Shown piece by piece: positions 43,039 through 51,555 of a stretch of 64,000 nucleotides of DNA. The DNA comes from Treponema_I sp045599005 (GTDB taxonomy: Bacteria > Spirochaetota > Spirochaetia > Treponematales > Treponemataceae): the NCBI GenBank assembly GCA_045599005.1, contig JAZRVF010000024.1, positions 1 through 64,000 on the forward strand, in the 5' to 3' direction. The first letter of the stretch is position 1, and each line of letters starts with the position of its first letter. Made by a program: the position numbers and the translations under genes. The notes beneath the pieces are model-generated. The model was given only the letters and a program-made list of their open reading frames with translations. It searched no databases and was not told where the DNA came from.

Positions 43039-43557
43039 GTGAAGGTTGCCATTTTTTTCGGATCCGCTTCTGATACCCCTGTTATGAAGAAAGCCTCTGC
43101 TGTGCTGAAGGAATTCGGCATTGAGTACGAGGCTTTCATACTTTCTGCCCACCGCAGCGGTGAACTTCTCGGAAAAACCGTTGCCCAGATGGAGGCTTCC
43201 GGCGCTGAGGTTATTATTGCCGGTGCAGGTCTTGCCGCCGCTCTTCCCGGTGTGGTCGCCTCAATGACTGTTCTTCCGGTAATCGGCGTTCCTCTTGAAT
43301 GCATGAGTGCTGATTCAAAAGGCCGCAGTTCAAATGGTCTCGGCGGTCTTGACGCACTGCTTTCAATTGTCCAGATGCCGCCCCGCATTCCTGTTGCCAC
43401 AGTGGGAATCAACGGTGCTGCAAATGCCGCTTACCTTGCTGTTGAGATGCTGGCTCTCAAATACCCGGAACTTAAGGAAAAACTTCAGGCATTCCGTGCC
43501 AAAATGATTGAGGAAGCTGAGCAGGGAATCAAAGACGGTGTCCTGAAGGATTTCTGA
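43039..43557 (+). CDS. purE: PurE-family N5-CAIR mutase / AIR carboxylase, divergent
   Basis: 172 residues from the GTG at 43039 (TGGAG upstream). Phosphate-binding GSASD at the start and SAHRS with the conserved His. The next conserved block, AGGAAHLPG in class I enzymes, reads AGLAAALPG, so its His is Ala. About ten extra residues (within ECMSADSKGRSSNG) lie before SIVQMP. The overall sequence is class I-like and unlike the class II PurE of T. denticola. It converts N5-CAIR or AIR to CAIR in purine synthesis. No purK is adjacent. purM follows 102 bases downstream. Confidence 0.88.
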   Translation: MKVAIFFGSASDTPVMKKASAVLKEFGIEYEAFILSAHRSGELLGKTVAQMEASGAEVIIAGAGLAAALPGVVASMTVLPVIGVPLECMSADSKGRSSNGLGGLDALLSIVQMPPRIPVATVGINGAANAAYLAVEMLALKYPELKEKLQAFRAKMIEEAEQGIKDGVLKDF

Positions 43558-43659
43558 GAAAACCATTATCTGGCAGGTTCGCCCACGCGGACTGATTGAA
43601 ATTTCTGACTGATAACAGCCGGCCCTGTTCCCGGTTAATTGAACAGAAAGAGGAAATAA

Positions 43660-44781
43660 ATGATTGACTACAGACAGTCTGGTGTTGATGTTGAAGAAGG
43701 CTACCGTGCGGTAGACAAATACAAAGCCCATGCAAAACGCACTGCTGTTCCCGGCGTGCTCAACGGTCTGGGCAGTTTTGCCGGAATGTTTGAAGTTCCC
43801 GCAGGTATGAAAAATCCTGTTATGGTAAGCGGAACTGACGGAGTCGGAACAAAACTGGACATTGCCTTTGCAGTGAAAAAATATGACACGGTCGGAATTG
43901 ACTGTGTCGCAATGAGCGTGAATGACATTCTGTGTACCGGCGCAAAACCCCTGTATTTTCTTGATTACATCGCATGCGGTTCTCTTGATGCTGAAGTTGC
44001 CGCTGACCTAGTGAAAGGTGTCGCTGACGGCTGCGTGGATTCTGAATGCGCTCTGCTTGGCGGTGAGACTGCGGAAATGCCCGGTTTCTATGACGCCGGA
44101 AAATATGATATTGCAGGTTTTGGTGTTGGTATTGCTGAGAAAGACAGAATCATCACCGGAAAAGACATTGCGGAAGGCGACGTGATCATCGGACTTTCTT
44201 CCACCGGTGTTCATTCAAACGGATTCTCTCTGGTCCGCAAACTTGTCCAGGATTATGACACTCCTTTTGAATCTGACGGTGCTGTCCGCCCCATCGGTGA
44301 GGTGCTTCTTGAACCTACACGGATTTATGTGCGTCCTGTGCTTAAAGTACTTGAGGAAGTTGAGGGCGCTGTTCACGGAATGGTGCACATTACAGGCGGC
44401 GGTTTCTATGAGAATGTTCCGCGCATGTATCCTGAGGCAAACAAAGGGCGTGCTGCAAAAGGTGAGAAACCGCTGGTATCTGTGTTTAAGAAAGGCAGCT
44501 GGAAGGTTCCTGCAATTTTTGCAGAGCTTGAGAGACGCGGTGCTGATCCTTCACGTATGTACAACACTTTCAACATGGGAATCGGTTTTATGCTGGCTGT
44601 AAGTGCTGACAAGGCCGATGCCGTGATCAGATGCATTGAGGCTTTTGCCGCTGATGAGGCTGCAAAGGGCACACGCAATGCAACACTCAAAGCCAGTGTG
44701 ATCGGCCGTGTTGCAGTTTCTGAAAAAGCTGCTCCTGAAGGCGGTTCTCTGTCTCAGGCTGATTCAGTTTTCTTTGAGTAA
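43660..44781 (+). CDS. purM: Phosphoribosylformylglycinamidine cyclo-ligase (AIR synthase)
   Basis: 373 residues. DYRQSGVDVEEGYRAVDK at the start, then SGTDGVGTKLDIA, CVAMSVNDILCTGAKPLYFLDY, GGETAEMPGFY and HITGGGFYENVPR, all PurM hallmarks. It closes the imidazole ring to give AIR, the step just before PurE. AGAGGAAAT precedes the ATG. Its 3' end overlaps the convergent lipoprotein gene by 18 bases. Confidence 0.97.
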   Translation: MIDYRQSGVDVEEGYRAVDKYKAHAKRTAVPGVLNGLGSFAGMFEVPAGMKNPVMVSGTDGVGTKLDIAFAVKKYDTVGIDCVAMSVNDILCTGAKPLYFLDYIACGSLDAEVAADLVKGVADGCVDSECALLGGETAEMPGFYDAGKYDIAGFGVGIAEKDRIITGKDIAEGDVIIGLSSTGVHSNGFSLVRKLVQDYDTPFESDGAVRPIGEVLLEPTRIYVRPVLKVLEEVEGAVHGMVHITGGGFYENVPRMYPEANKGRAAKGEKPLVSVFKKGSWKVPAIFAELERRGADPSRMYNTFNMGIGFMLAVSADKADAVIRCIEAFAADEAAKGTRNATLKASVIGRVAVSEKAAPEGGSLSQADSVFFE

Positions 44782-45312
44782 TTCCGCAGAAAAACTGCCT
44801 TGAGCAATGGCTTCTGCTATGAGGCCAATGTCAAGGCGGTTCAGGTCTGCAAGTTTTCTGGCCGTGTCATGGAACTTCTGCCAGTTGAAACAGCCTGCAG
44901 GCCTCATGTCACCTTTCCCCATTGTCATAATAAGATAGAGTATTCTGGCGCAGAAACCGCCGGTTTCAGTAAGTTCCGTCTGATACGGAAAAATGCAGCC
45001 TGCCGGGTGTTCTGAGCGCAATCCGTAAAAAAGAACCGGTACTGCTGTGTCTGCCGGTGTGTCCAGCAGGAACCCGGATGTTCTGTCACAGACTGTAAAC
45101 CGTTCCTGAACACGGTGTTCCCTGTCAATCCAGATCAATGTTCCGCTTTCTTCTGCTGTTTCCGGTGAAATGGTGAACCGTGTCTTTGCATCTGGAAGTC
45201 TGGCGGAAAAATCAGAACAGCCTGAAAGGACCGCGGTGAGGCAGACTGAAAAGAGTGTAAGGAGTGAGAAGAACAGTTTTTTCCCCGCTGATGTTTTTCT
45301 GAAAGTTTTCAT
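44764..45312 (-). CDS. Putative lipoprotein of unknown function
   Basis: 182 residues from the ATG at 45312. A basic N-terminus and hydrophobic stretch end in the lipobox LSGC (about residue 30). The mature part is about 150 residues with no recognised domain. It contains several Cys and a C-terminal helix (WQKFHDTARKLADLNRL). No ribosome site is present, but TATAAC ends six bases before the ATG, so it fits the leaderless pattern. The 3' end overlaps purM. Confidence 0.65.
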   Translation of the reverse strand: MKTFRKTSAGKKLFFSLLTLFSVCLTAVLSGCSDFSARLPDAKTRFTISPETAEESGTLIWIDREHRVQERFTVCDRTSGFLLDTPADTAVPVLFYGLRSEHPAGCIFPYQTELTETGGFCARILYLIMTMGKGDMRPAGCFNWQKFHDTARKLADLNRLDIGLIAEAIAQGSFSAELLKEN

Positions 45313-45422
45313 ATATATGTTATATGTAAGAAGTTCAAAAAAAAACAAAAAAAACGGGGAAAAAAACTTTTTTTGTCTGGTCAGACTTTCAGGCACAGGA
45401 AGTGGCCCTGTCTTGACCCGGC

Positions 45423-46598
45423 CTATTTTTCAATCGCTCCGTAGATGATCTGCCGGTATTTTCTTCTGAGTGAGACATCGGCACCCTGTGCAATCTGCTG
45501 CATGTAGACTGCAAACAGATCTTCCTGGGGATCAATCATGAAGTAAGTGCCCGGAAGCCCGTCCCAGCCGTATTCACCGACTGAACCGTTGCTGCCGGCA
45601 GAGGCAAGGTCTGTCATAACCCGCATGAGGTTTGCGTATCCGTATCCGGCCAGTCCGTCAAAGAACAGGTCCGTCTTGATGGAATCCTTCAGCGCATTCT
45701 GAGTCATGAAATTGATTGTTTTGGGTGAAAGAATCTTTACTTCGCCTTTGCTTCCTGTAAATGTTCCCTTTCCGATCAGCATTCTGCAGAAGTTTACGTA
45801 ATCATGCATTGTTGAATAAAGTCCGCCACCACCGGATTCAATCGCCGGTTCGTGGATTCGTGTCACAAGACCAAGAAAATCGATTTCCTCCTGGCTCAGT
45901 TCCTGCATTTTTCCTTCCGGCCCACGGCTGTAGAATTTGGCAAGTCTGTCTACCTGATCCCTCGGCACTGCAAAGAATGTGTCTGTCATTTCAAGCGGTT
46001 CAAAAATCTCTTTCCTGAGGAAATCACTGAGTTTCTGCCCGGTGACACGTTCGATCACGGCACCCAGAAGATCCGCGGAAGCTCCGTAGCGCCAGGCGGT
46101 TCCCGGTTCAAACTGAAGGGGACAGGAAGCAAGAATGTCACAGATTGACTGTGTGTCAAGTTTTTCTCCGCTTTCGACACGTCTTACCATGTCTTCCCGA
46201 AGTTTCTGCATTGTTATTTCCGGCACGTTGTTTCCGCCCGGATAAACTACGCCACTTGTCATGTTCAGAAGGTGCTGAAGAGTGACCTGTGTCTTTGCAG
46301 GAACCAGTCCCGCCGCTGTGGAGACTTTTGCTTCTTTGAGTGCCGGAAGCCATTTTGAAGCCGGTTCCTGCAGGCTGATCAGGCCGCGTTCGAAGAGAAT
46401 CATCACAGCAACTGCGGTGATGGGCTTTGACATGGAGTAGATTTTGTAAATAGTGCTGTCCTTGTATTCACCGTAACATCTGTCAAAAAGAGTTTTTCCG
46501 TGGCGTTCCACATGGATTGCCGCAGAGCCGAGAGTGCCTGCCTTGATTTCAGACTCGAAAAGGCTGTCGAGCTGAGAAAGTTTTTCAATGTTCGTCAT
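45423..46598 (-). CDS. Serine hydrolase, class C beta-lactamase/esterase family
   Basis: 391 residues from the ATG at 46598. The nucleophile tetrad SMSK (about residue 53) and the Tyr of WRYGASADLLG are the expected catalytic elements. SSGVVYPGG-like and GGGGLYSTMHDY blocks match the beta-lactamase-related (EstB/LACTB-like) family. There is no signal peptide, so it is probably a cytoplasmic esterase or peptidase rather than an antibiotic resistance enzyme. The substrate is unknown. The upstream region overlaps the divergent U32 gene promoter. Confidence 0.85.
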   Translation of the reverse strand: MTNIEKLSQLDSLFESEIKAGTLGSAAIHVERHGKTLFDRCYGEYKDSTIYKIYSMSKPITAVAVMILFERGLISLQEPASKWLPALKEAKVSTAAGLVPAKTQVTLQHLLNMTSGVVYPGGNNVPEITMQKLREDMVRRVESGEKLDTQSICDILASCPLQFEPGTAWRYGASADLLGAVIERVTGQKLSDFLRKEIFEPLEMTDTFFAVPRDQVDRLAKFYSRGPEGKMQELSQEEIDFLGLVTRIHEPAIESGGGGLYSTMHDYVNFCRMLIGKGTFTGSKGEVKILSPKTINFMTQNALKDSIKTDLFFDGLAGYGYANLMRVMTDLASAGSNGSVGEYGWDGLPGTYFMIDPQEDLFAVYMQQIAQGADVSLRRKYRQIIYGAIEK

Positions 46599-46647
46599 GA
46601 TTCCACAGTAAGGCAATAAATGTGTTTTTGCAACGGCAGACGTGACC

Positions 46648-46676
46648 ATGACAACAAATATGTATTCGTGTATACT
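46648..46676 (+). promoter_or_regulatory. Predicted promoter of the U32 gene, leaderless layout
   Basis: ATGACA (46648-46653), 17 bases, TATACT (46671-46676), six bases, ATG. Both boxes match 5 of 6 consensus bases. No Shine-Dalgarno is present. Confidence 0.6.
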
Positions 46677-46682
46677 GATGTC

Positions 46683-48875
46683 ATGTCTGAATTACTAGCT
46701 CCCGCCGGGAATATAGAAGCACTTGACGCCGCAATCGGTGAAGGTGCCGATGCTGTTTACATGGGTCTTAAAAGTTTTAATGCCCGTCTCCGTTCTTCCA
46801 ACTTTGCATGGAATCAGTTTGAAGCCGCCGTTGAATCAGTTCACCGGCAGGGTAAGAAAATATATGTTACGGTCAATACTGTTGCCGAAGAGTCCGAAAC
46901 TGAGCGGCTTTACCGTTTTCTGGAATATCTTGAGAGCGTAGGCCCTGACGGAATCATAGTGCAGGATTTCGGCGTTGTCCGTATGGTGCAGGAATTTTTC
47001 CCGAAACTTAAACTGCACGCTTCAACCCAGATGAACGTGGCCAGTGCCCGCGCAGTCAACATTCTTGGTAAAGAAGGCTTTTCACGTGTAGTTCTTGCCC
47101 GGGAACTCAGTCTTGAGGAAATCCGGGCGATAAAAGCCGCTTCTTCCTGCGAACTGGAAGTCTTTGTCCACGGGGCTCTCTGCGTAAGTGAAAGCGGGCT
47201 CTGTCTTTTCTCAAGTTTTCTAGGCGGAAAATCTGCAAACCGCGGTATGTGTACCCAGGCCTGCCGCCGCCTTTACACTGCTGATTTTGACGGTCGTGAG
47301 GAAACCGGCTATTACTTTTCTCCCTATGATCTCCAGCTTATTGACCGCATCCCTCAGCTTATGGAAGCCGGCGTTGAGTCATTCAAGATTGAAGGGCGCA
47401 TGAAGAGTGCCGAATACGTTGGAAGTGTCACTGCCGCATACCGTTATGTGATGGATCATTGGCAGGAAGACAGAAAGGGCGCCATTGCAACAGGAAAACG
47501 AATCCTGTCTACAGATTTTGCCCGTTCCAAGACCAGATACTGGTTCGATTCTGACAAAGCGGAGAATCTTCTTGATCCTGATCAGGCCGGAGGTACAGGA
47601 ATTTACCTTGGTAAAATCGAGCAGGTTAAATCTGAGGGGCCTGAGGTACGTTTTGCCCGTATTGTGGGCGGTTCCTATGATCCTGATGTGGGTGACTCAA
47701 TCCGTCTCCACCGAAAGGATGATACAGGCCGTGAAAGCCACAAGATAAAGCAGATTAAAACCATAGACGGAGAGCAGTGGATTGATATTCCCACCGGTTT
47801 CTCCCGTGGTGATTCTGTTTACCTTCTGCAGACAAAGGCCATGTCAAAGCGTTATGACCATGTTCTGCCCAGGGACTTGAGCCGTTACCGCAGACAGCCG
47901 GGCGGCGGACAGATTCCCGTGATGGATCTGAGTCCTGTGCCGCGCACCGGTTTTGATTACTTTCCTGACGGACTTTACGTTCAGGTCTCAACATTGCGCG
48001 ATCTGCACGTGATTGCAGGCGGTCCCCAGGTGCGCTCTGTTCTTGAACTTACAAAAGATACAGCTCGTGACCTGCTTGATCCTTCCGCAAACATTCCTTT
48101 CTCCCGCCGTCAGATGATTCTGAGTCTGGATCCTTACTGTCCCCAGGCCGACGAGCCCGAACTGGCAGAAACTGTACAGCGCCTTATCGAGGCAGGTTAT
48201 GCCACCTGGATTGTCAACAATCCTTCCCATTTTTCAATGGTCCGCGGCAGAAAAACTGCAAAAGGCGAACCGGCACACATGATTGCGGGGCCTTATCTGT
48301 ACACTTTCAACCGTTGGGCGGCTTCTTGGCTTGAGAACCAGGAAATCGAAACCTTTATCACTCCCTTGGAGAATTCCCGTGACAATCTGGAAGAGACCTT
48401 TGAACCTGCCCTGCGGCGTAAGGTCATGGTGTCTCTTTTTGCCTATCCGGCTCTGTTCCGCATGAGGTTCCACATGCCTGATTCCTATGACTTCATTTAT
48501 TTCAAGGATAAAGAAGAGATGGAGTTTAAAGTTCTTTCTGCGGAACAGGGATCCTTTGTCATGCCGGAAAAACCTTTTTCCGTTGTTGACGCACGCCAGC
48601 GTCTTGAGCGCATGGGTGTCTCCCACTTTCTGCTGGATTTTTCCAAGAACCGCATTGAGAAAAGCGATTACAAGTACATTCTGCGGGCGCTCAACAAGGG
48701 CGAAGTGATTCCGGATACCAGCCGTTTCAACTGGAAAGACGGTTTCTATTCACCTGAAAAAATCGAGCGCTACCAGAAAGCCCGTGAAAGAGCAGAGCAG
48801 ACTCAGTCATACCGGAAAAACTCATACGGAAAGGGCCGTTCCACTAAAACACCACGGCGCCCTTCTGGACGTTAA
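46683..48875 (+). CDS. Peptidase U32-family protein (RlhA/YdcP-like)
   Basis: 730 residues from the ATG at 46683. It starts ELLAPAGNIEALDAAIGEGADAVY. The U32 signature EVFVHGALC...SGLC is near residue 159, followed by NRGMCTQACRR with the conserved cysteines, and FKIEGRMKS. E. coli RlhA of this family hydroxylates 23S rRNA C2501 using prephenate; others hydroxylate tRNA. An Arg/Lys-rich C-terminal tail suggests RNA binding. The 3' end overlaps ssb on the other strand by 32 bases. Confidence 0.87.
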   Translation: MSELLAPAGNIEALDAAIGEGADAVYMGLKSFNARLRSSNFAWNQFEAAVESVHRQGKKIYVTVNTVAEESETERLYRFLEYLESVGPDGIIVQDFGVVRMVQEFFPKLKLHASTQMNVASARAVNILGKEGFSRVVLARELSLEEIRAIKAASSCELEVFVHGALCVSESGLCLFSSFLGGKSANRGMCTQACRRLYTADFDGREETGYYFSPYDLQLIDRIPQLMEAGVESFKIEGRMKSAEYVGSVTAAYRYVMDHWQEDRKGAIATGKRILSTDFARSKTRYWFDSDKAENLLDPDQAGGTGIYLGKIEQVKSEGPEVRFARIVGGSYDPDVGDSIRLHRKDDTGRESHKIKQIKTIDGEQWIDIPTGFSRGDSVYLLQTKAMSKRYDHVLPRDLSRYRRQPGGGQIPVMDLSPVPRTGFDYFPDGLYVQVSTLRDLHVIAGGPQVRSVLELTKDTARDLLDPSANIPFSRRQMILSLDPYCPQADEPELAETVQRLIEAGYATWIVNNPSHFSMVRGRKTAKGEPAHMIAGPYLYTFNRWAASWLENQEIETFITPLENSRDNLEETFEPALRRKVMVSLFAYPALFRMRFHMPDSYDFIYFKDKEEMEFKVLSAEQGSFVMPEKPFSVVDARQRLERMGVSHFLLDFSKNRIEKSDYKYILRALNKGEVIPDTSRFNWKDGFYSPEKIERYQKARERAEQTQSYRKNSYGKGRSTKTPRRPSGR

Positions 48876-49314
48876 GCTCTGCAAAAGTTTCTTCTGCAAG
48901 CTGCTGGGGAGACTTCCGGTCCTCATTGTCCGGGGTCTCCTTCAGTTCCGGTGCATCCGGATTCTTGTCCATGGTTTTTCCCTGAAGTCTGGGCTTGAAA
49001 TCCACATGTTCAGCGACAATACCCACTTTTGAGCAGTTCTTTCCGTTCTCGTCCTTCCAGCGTCCCTGTTTCAGACGGCCCACAACTCTGATGCCACGTC
49101 CTTTCTCACAGAGTTCTGCACAGACTTCTGCAAGATGTCCCCAGGTTTCAACATCAAAAAAAGAGACTTCATCCTCAAACTCACCTTTTTCAGTTTTGTA
49201 CTTTCGGTTTGTTGCCATGCTGAATCTGCACACGAATGTGCCCTTCGGGGTCTGAGTGATCTGGGGTGCCCTTACAACATTTCCTTCCACCAGTGCTGAA
49301 TTCAACGGATTCAT
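48844..49314 (-). CDS. ssb: Single-stranded DNA-binding protein, no canonical acidic tip
   Basis: 156 residues from the ATG at 49314 (AAGGAG upstream). The OB fold is clear (NSALVEGNVVRAPQ; VCRFSMATNRKY; FFDVETWGHLAEVCAE; GRGIRVVGRLKQGRW). Bacterial SSBs normally end in an acidic tip such as DDDIPF, which recruits repair and replication partners. This one ends NVQKGAVVF. It may be a divergent main SSB or a paralogue. Confidence 0.88.
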   Translation of the reverse strand: MNPLNSALVEGNVVRAPQITQTPKGTFVCRFSMATNRKYKTEKGEFEDEVSFFDVETWGHLAEVCAELCEKGRGIRVVGRLKQGRWKDENGKNCSKVGIVAEHVDFKPRLQGKTMDKNPDAPELKETPDNEDRKSPQQLAEETFAELNVQKGAVVF

Positions 49315-49462
49315 GATAAACTCCTTGCGTGCCTTTGCGGCAAAAAATAAGATATGAACGCAGTAAATCAGAAGACATTGCTTTCTGAATCCTGTGTACA
49401 TATTTATTTTTGCTTCGGAGTTAAAAAAAAATTAAAAAATTCCGGGGAAAATCAAAAAAAAA

Positions 49463-51412
49463 TTACAGATTTTTTACAATCTGCACCATATAAAGTTCAA
49501 CATACATGGTCAGCTGTTCCTGATCCTTGATTTTTGACAGGGCCGGAGTTTTTACCAGTGTAGTTGCAAGGTTCTCTATACGGTCAACAGTCATGCCGCT
49601 TCCGGTCAGAGTGCGCAGTGTTTTTCTCATGTAGTCGCGGATCAGTGAGTTCACATCTTCCGTAAGCATTTCTGCGTTCTTTTTATCCAGCATCCGGTTC
49701 CACTGATGGATATATGCTGACATCTCACGTTCCAGCGTTGAACCCTGTGGAACCAGATGTGCCTCAACTTTCTTTGCGGCAGCAACCAGATCTTTCTTGC
49801 GGTCCTGGGAAGAGGTTTCCCTTGTTCTTGAACGCTTGAAAGTCTCGTTCTCTTCCTCATCCTCAAAGGCGTTGTGGGAAGTTGCCTTGACAGGCCGTTT
49901 TTCCTCTTCCTTTCTGCGCTCTTTTTTCGTGCGCCCAAGAAACAGTGCCGCAAACCAGGAGATAATCGGAGTTGTGTACCAGAAAGGCAGCAGAATGCGG
50001 GCATCGGTTGAAATCTCGTGACGCTGCATAAGAAGCAGTTCGCTGTAGCTGACAAGTTTTCCGTCGGAGAAAAGATTTATCTTGTCAGTTGCCGGATCAT
50101 GGGACATGCGTGACTCGTAATGAACAAGGGAAAGAAAGTTGGAGTTGAGGAGCGCGTACAGAATCGGTGAAGTTGATCTGACTTCCTTCTCAAGCCGCTT
50201 CTCAAATGCTTTCTGGTCATTCATCTCGGGCACAGTCTCAAACTGCTTGTAGTGGTTGAACCATTCTTTCGTCAGGTTGTCGCGGACGGTGTCGCGGGCA
50301 TCGCTGCAGAGGCGCACAATCAGCGGAAGAACTTTCTGCTTTGTGATGTAATAGCGCTGTTCAGAACCGACAGTCCTGAATGTGAGCAGTTCCGGAAGAT
50401 CGTTTGTCTCAATGTTTGTGGTACGGTCATGAAGAAAGTTGTTCAGATCCTCTTCCGTGTACTGACCAAGAAGAGGAACTCCACGTGAATCAACAAAATG
50501 GATGATTGCATCCCGGTTGAAGTAGTAAGGCGGCTTGCTCAGGTTCTGCTCAAGATTCTTGAGGGCCGTGGAACGCTGCATGTTCTGCTGGGCTCTGTTC
50601 TTGAAGAAAGTGTTGGAAATCTCGGTTATGAAAACGCTCTGAAGAAGAGAGATGTCTTCTGCAGTGTAATCCTTGACTTTGTCATAATCCTGACGGATGA
50701 AGAAGCAGAGCTGGCTCCAGAAGAAGAACACGTCTCCGCTGTTTTTCAGTGATTCAAGAGATTCCACCGGTTTGGTGATGAACTGGGTGAAGAAGTTTTT
50801 GATTGAAATTTCTTTTCCAGGATTTGAGATCTTAAGTTTCTTCAGAAAATAGTCGTGATATTCATCCTGGGAAAGCATGATGCGCATTTTTGCAAGCGAG
50901 ATCTCAAGAAGTGTCTCCGGTTCAGTAAGTGAAGAATAGAGCAGAGAAGGCAGTTCTCGGGGCAGACTCAGTGAGTAAAGGACAGGACTTTCTGATTTGA
51001 GCTGACCTTCCAGCATGGGAACAAGAACTTCGCTTGCCGTTGCGGATTCCAGGGCGTCGTCAGGAAATTTCTTCGGAAGATCAGCAGGCGTAGGAAAAGA
51101 AAGGGCTGCGTTGTTTGTGATGTCTGTGTAGCGTGCTGCAACTTTCTCAGCATAAAAACTAATCAGCACGACAAAATAATTTCCGTCACTGTTTATCAGC
51201 CGGACCTTTTTCTGGGATTCAAGCTTTGACAGTTCTTTGTTCATCTGATCCTGGCTCTGCCCGAGATAACTGTTCAAAGCCGGGTTTTCAGCAGCATGTT
51301 TCTGCGCATAATGACGGACGTAATCGCTGAAATCATTCAGGTGAAGGAGCCCGCTGTTCTGGTGAGTCGCAAAGGATTTTAACAATGAATAAAGACTGGA
51401 ATTTTCTGACAT
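49463..51412 (-). CDS. Large conserved-looking protein of unknown function
   Basis: 649 residues from the ATG at 51412. I recognise no catalytic motif. It is mostly helical with a winged-helix-like start (FATHQNSGLLHLNDFSDYVR), one hydrophobic segment (ILLPFWYTTPIISWFAALFLG, about 470-490) and then a highly charged linker rich in Arg, Lys and Glu. The C-terminal 120 residues are helical. A membrane-anchored cytoplasmic protein is possible. No ribosome site is present; TATAAT lies nine bases before the ATG with TTGAGA 17 bases further upstream. Confidence 0.7.
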   Translation of the reverse strand: MSENSSLYSLLKSFATHQNSGLLHLNDFSDYVRHYAQKHAAENPALNSYLGQSQDQMNKELSKLESQKKVRLINSDGNYFVVLISFYAEKVAARYTDITNNAALSFPTPADLPKKFPDDALESATASEVLVPMLEGQLKSESPVLYSLSLPRELPSLLYSSLTEPETLLEISLAKMRIMLSQDEYHDYFLKKLKISNPGKEISIKNFFTQFITKPVESLESLKNSGDVFFFWSQLCFFIRQDYDKVKDYTAEDISLLQSVFITEISNTFFKNRAQQNMQRSTALKNLEQNLSKPPYYFNRDAIIHFVDSRGVPLLGQYTEEDLNNFLHDRTTNIETNDLPELLTFRTVGSEQRYYITKQKVLPLIVRLCSDARDTVRDNLTKEWFNHYKQFETVPEMNDQKAFEKRLEKEVRSTSPILYALLNSNFLSLVHYESRMSHDPATDKINLFSDGKLVSYSELLLMQRHEISTDARILLPFWYTTPIISWFAALFLGRTKKERRKEEEKRPVKATSHNAFEDEEENETFKRSRTRETSSQDRKKDLVAAAKKVEAHLVPQGSTLEREMSAYIHQWNRMLDKKNAEMLTEDVNSLIRDYMRKTLRTLTGSGMTVDRIENLATTLVKTPALSKIKDQEQLTMYVELYMVQIVKNL

Positions 51413-51421
51413 TTGTCTTTT

Positions 51422-51450
51422 ATTATAACAGGAGAACTGTGAATTCTCAA
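51422..51450 (-). promoter_or_regulatory. Predicted promoter of the 649-residue protein gene
   Basis: On the minus strand TTGAGA (51445-51450), 17 bases, TATAAT (51422-51427, perfect), nine bases, ATG. Confidence 0.6.
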
Positions 51451-51480
51451 GCAAGTAATATGAATGAAACCCAGAAAAAT

Positions 51481-51509
51481 TTGACCGGGCATGCTGTATG
51501 GAATATACT
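51481..51509 (+). promoter_or_regulatory. Predicted promoter of the hybrid kinase gene
   Basis: TTGACC (51481-51486), 17 bases, TATACT (51504-51509). The leader is about 40 bases and carries TGGAG. Confidence 0.65.
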
Positions 51510-51555
51510 TGATGTTGAAATCAGCTTTTCTGCGTGATTTTTCTGGAGCTTTGTT

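Noticed and set aside
45423..46598. Beta-lactamase resistance gene
   Set aside because: The SxxK and Tyr motifs fit the broad serine hydrolase family, but it lacks a signal peptide, so a resistance role is not supported.
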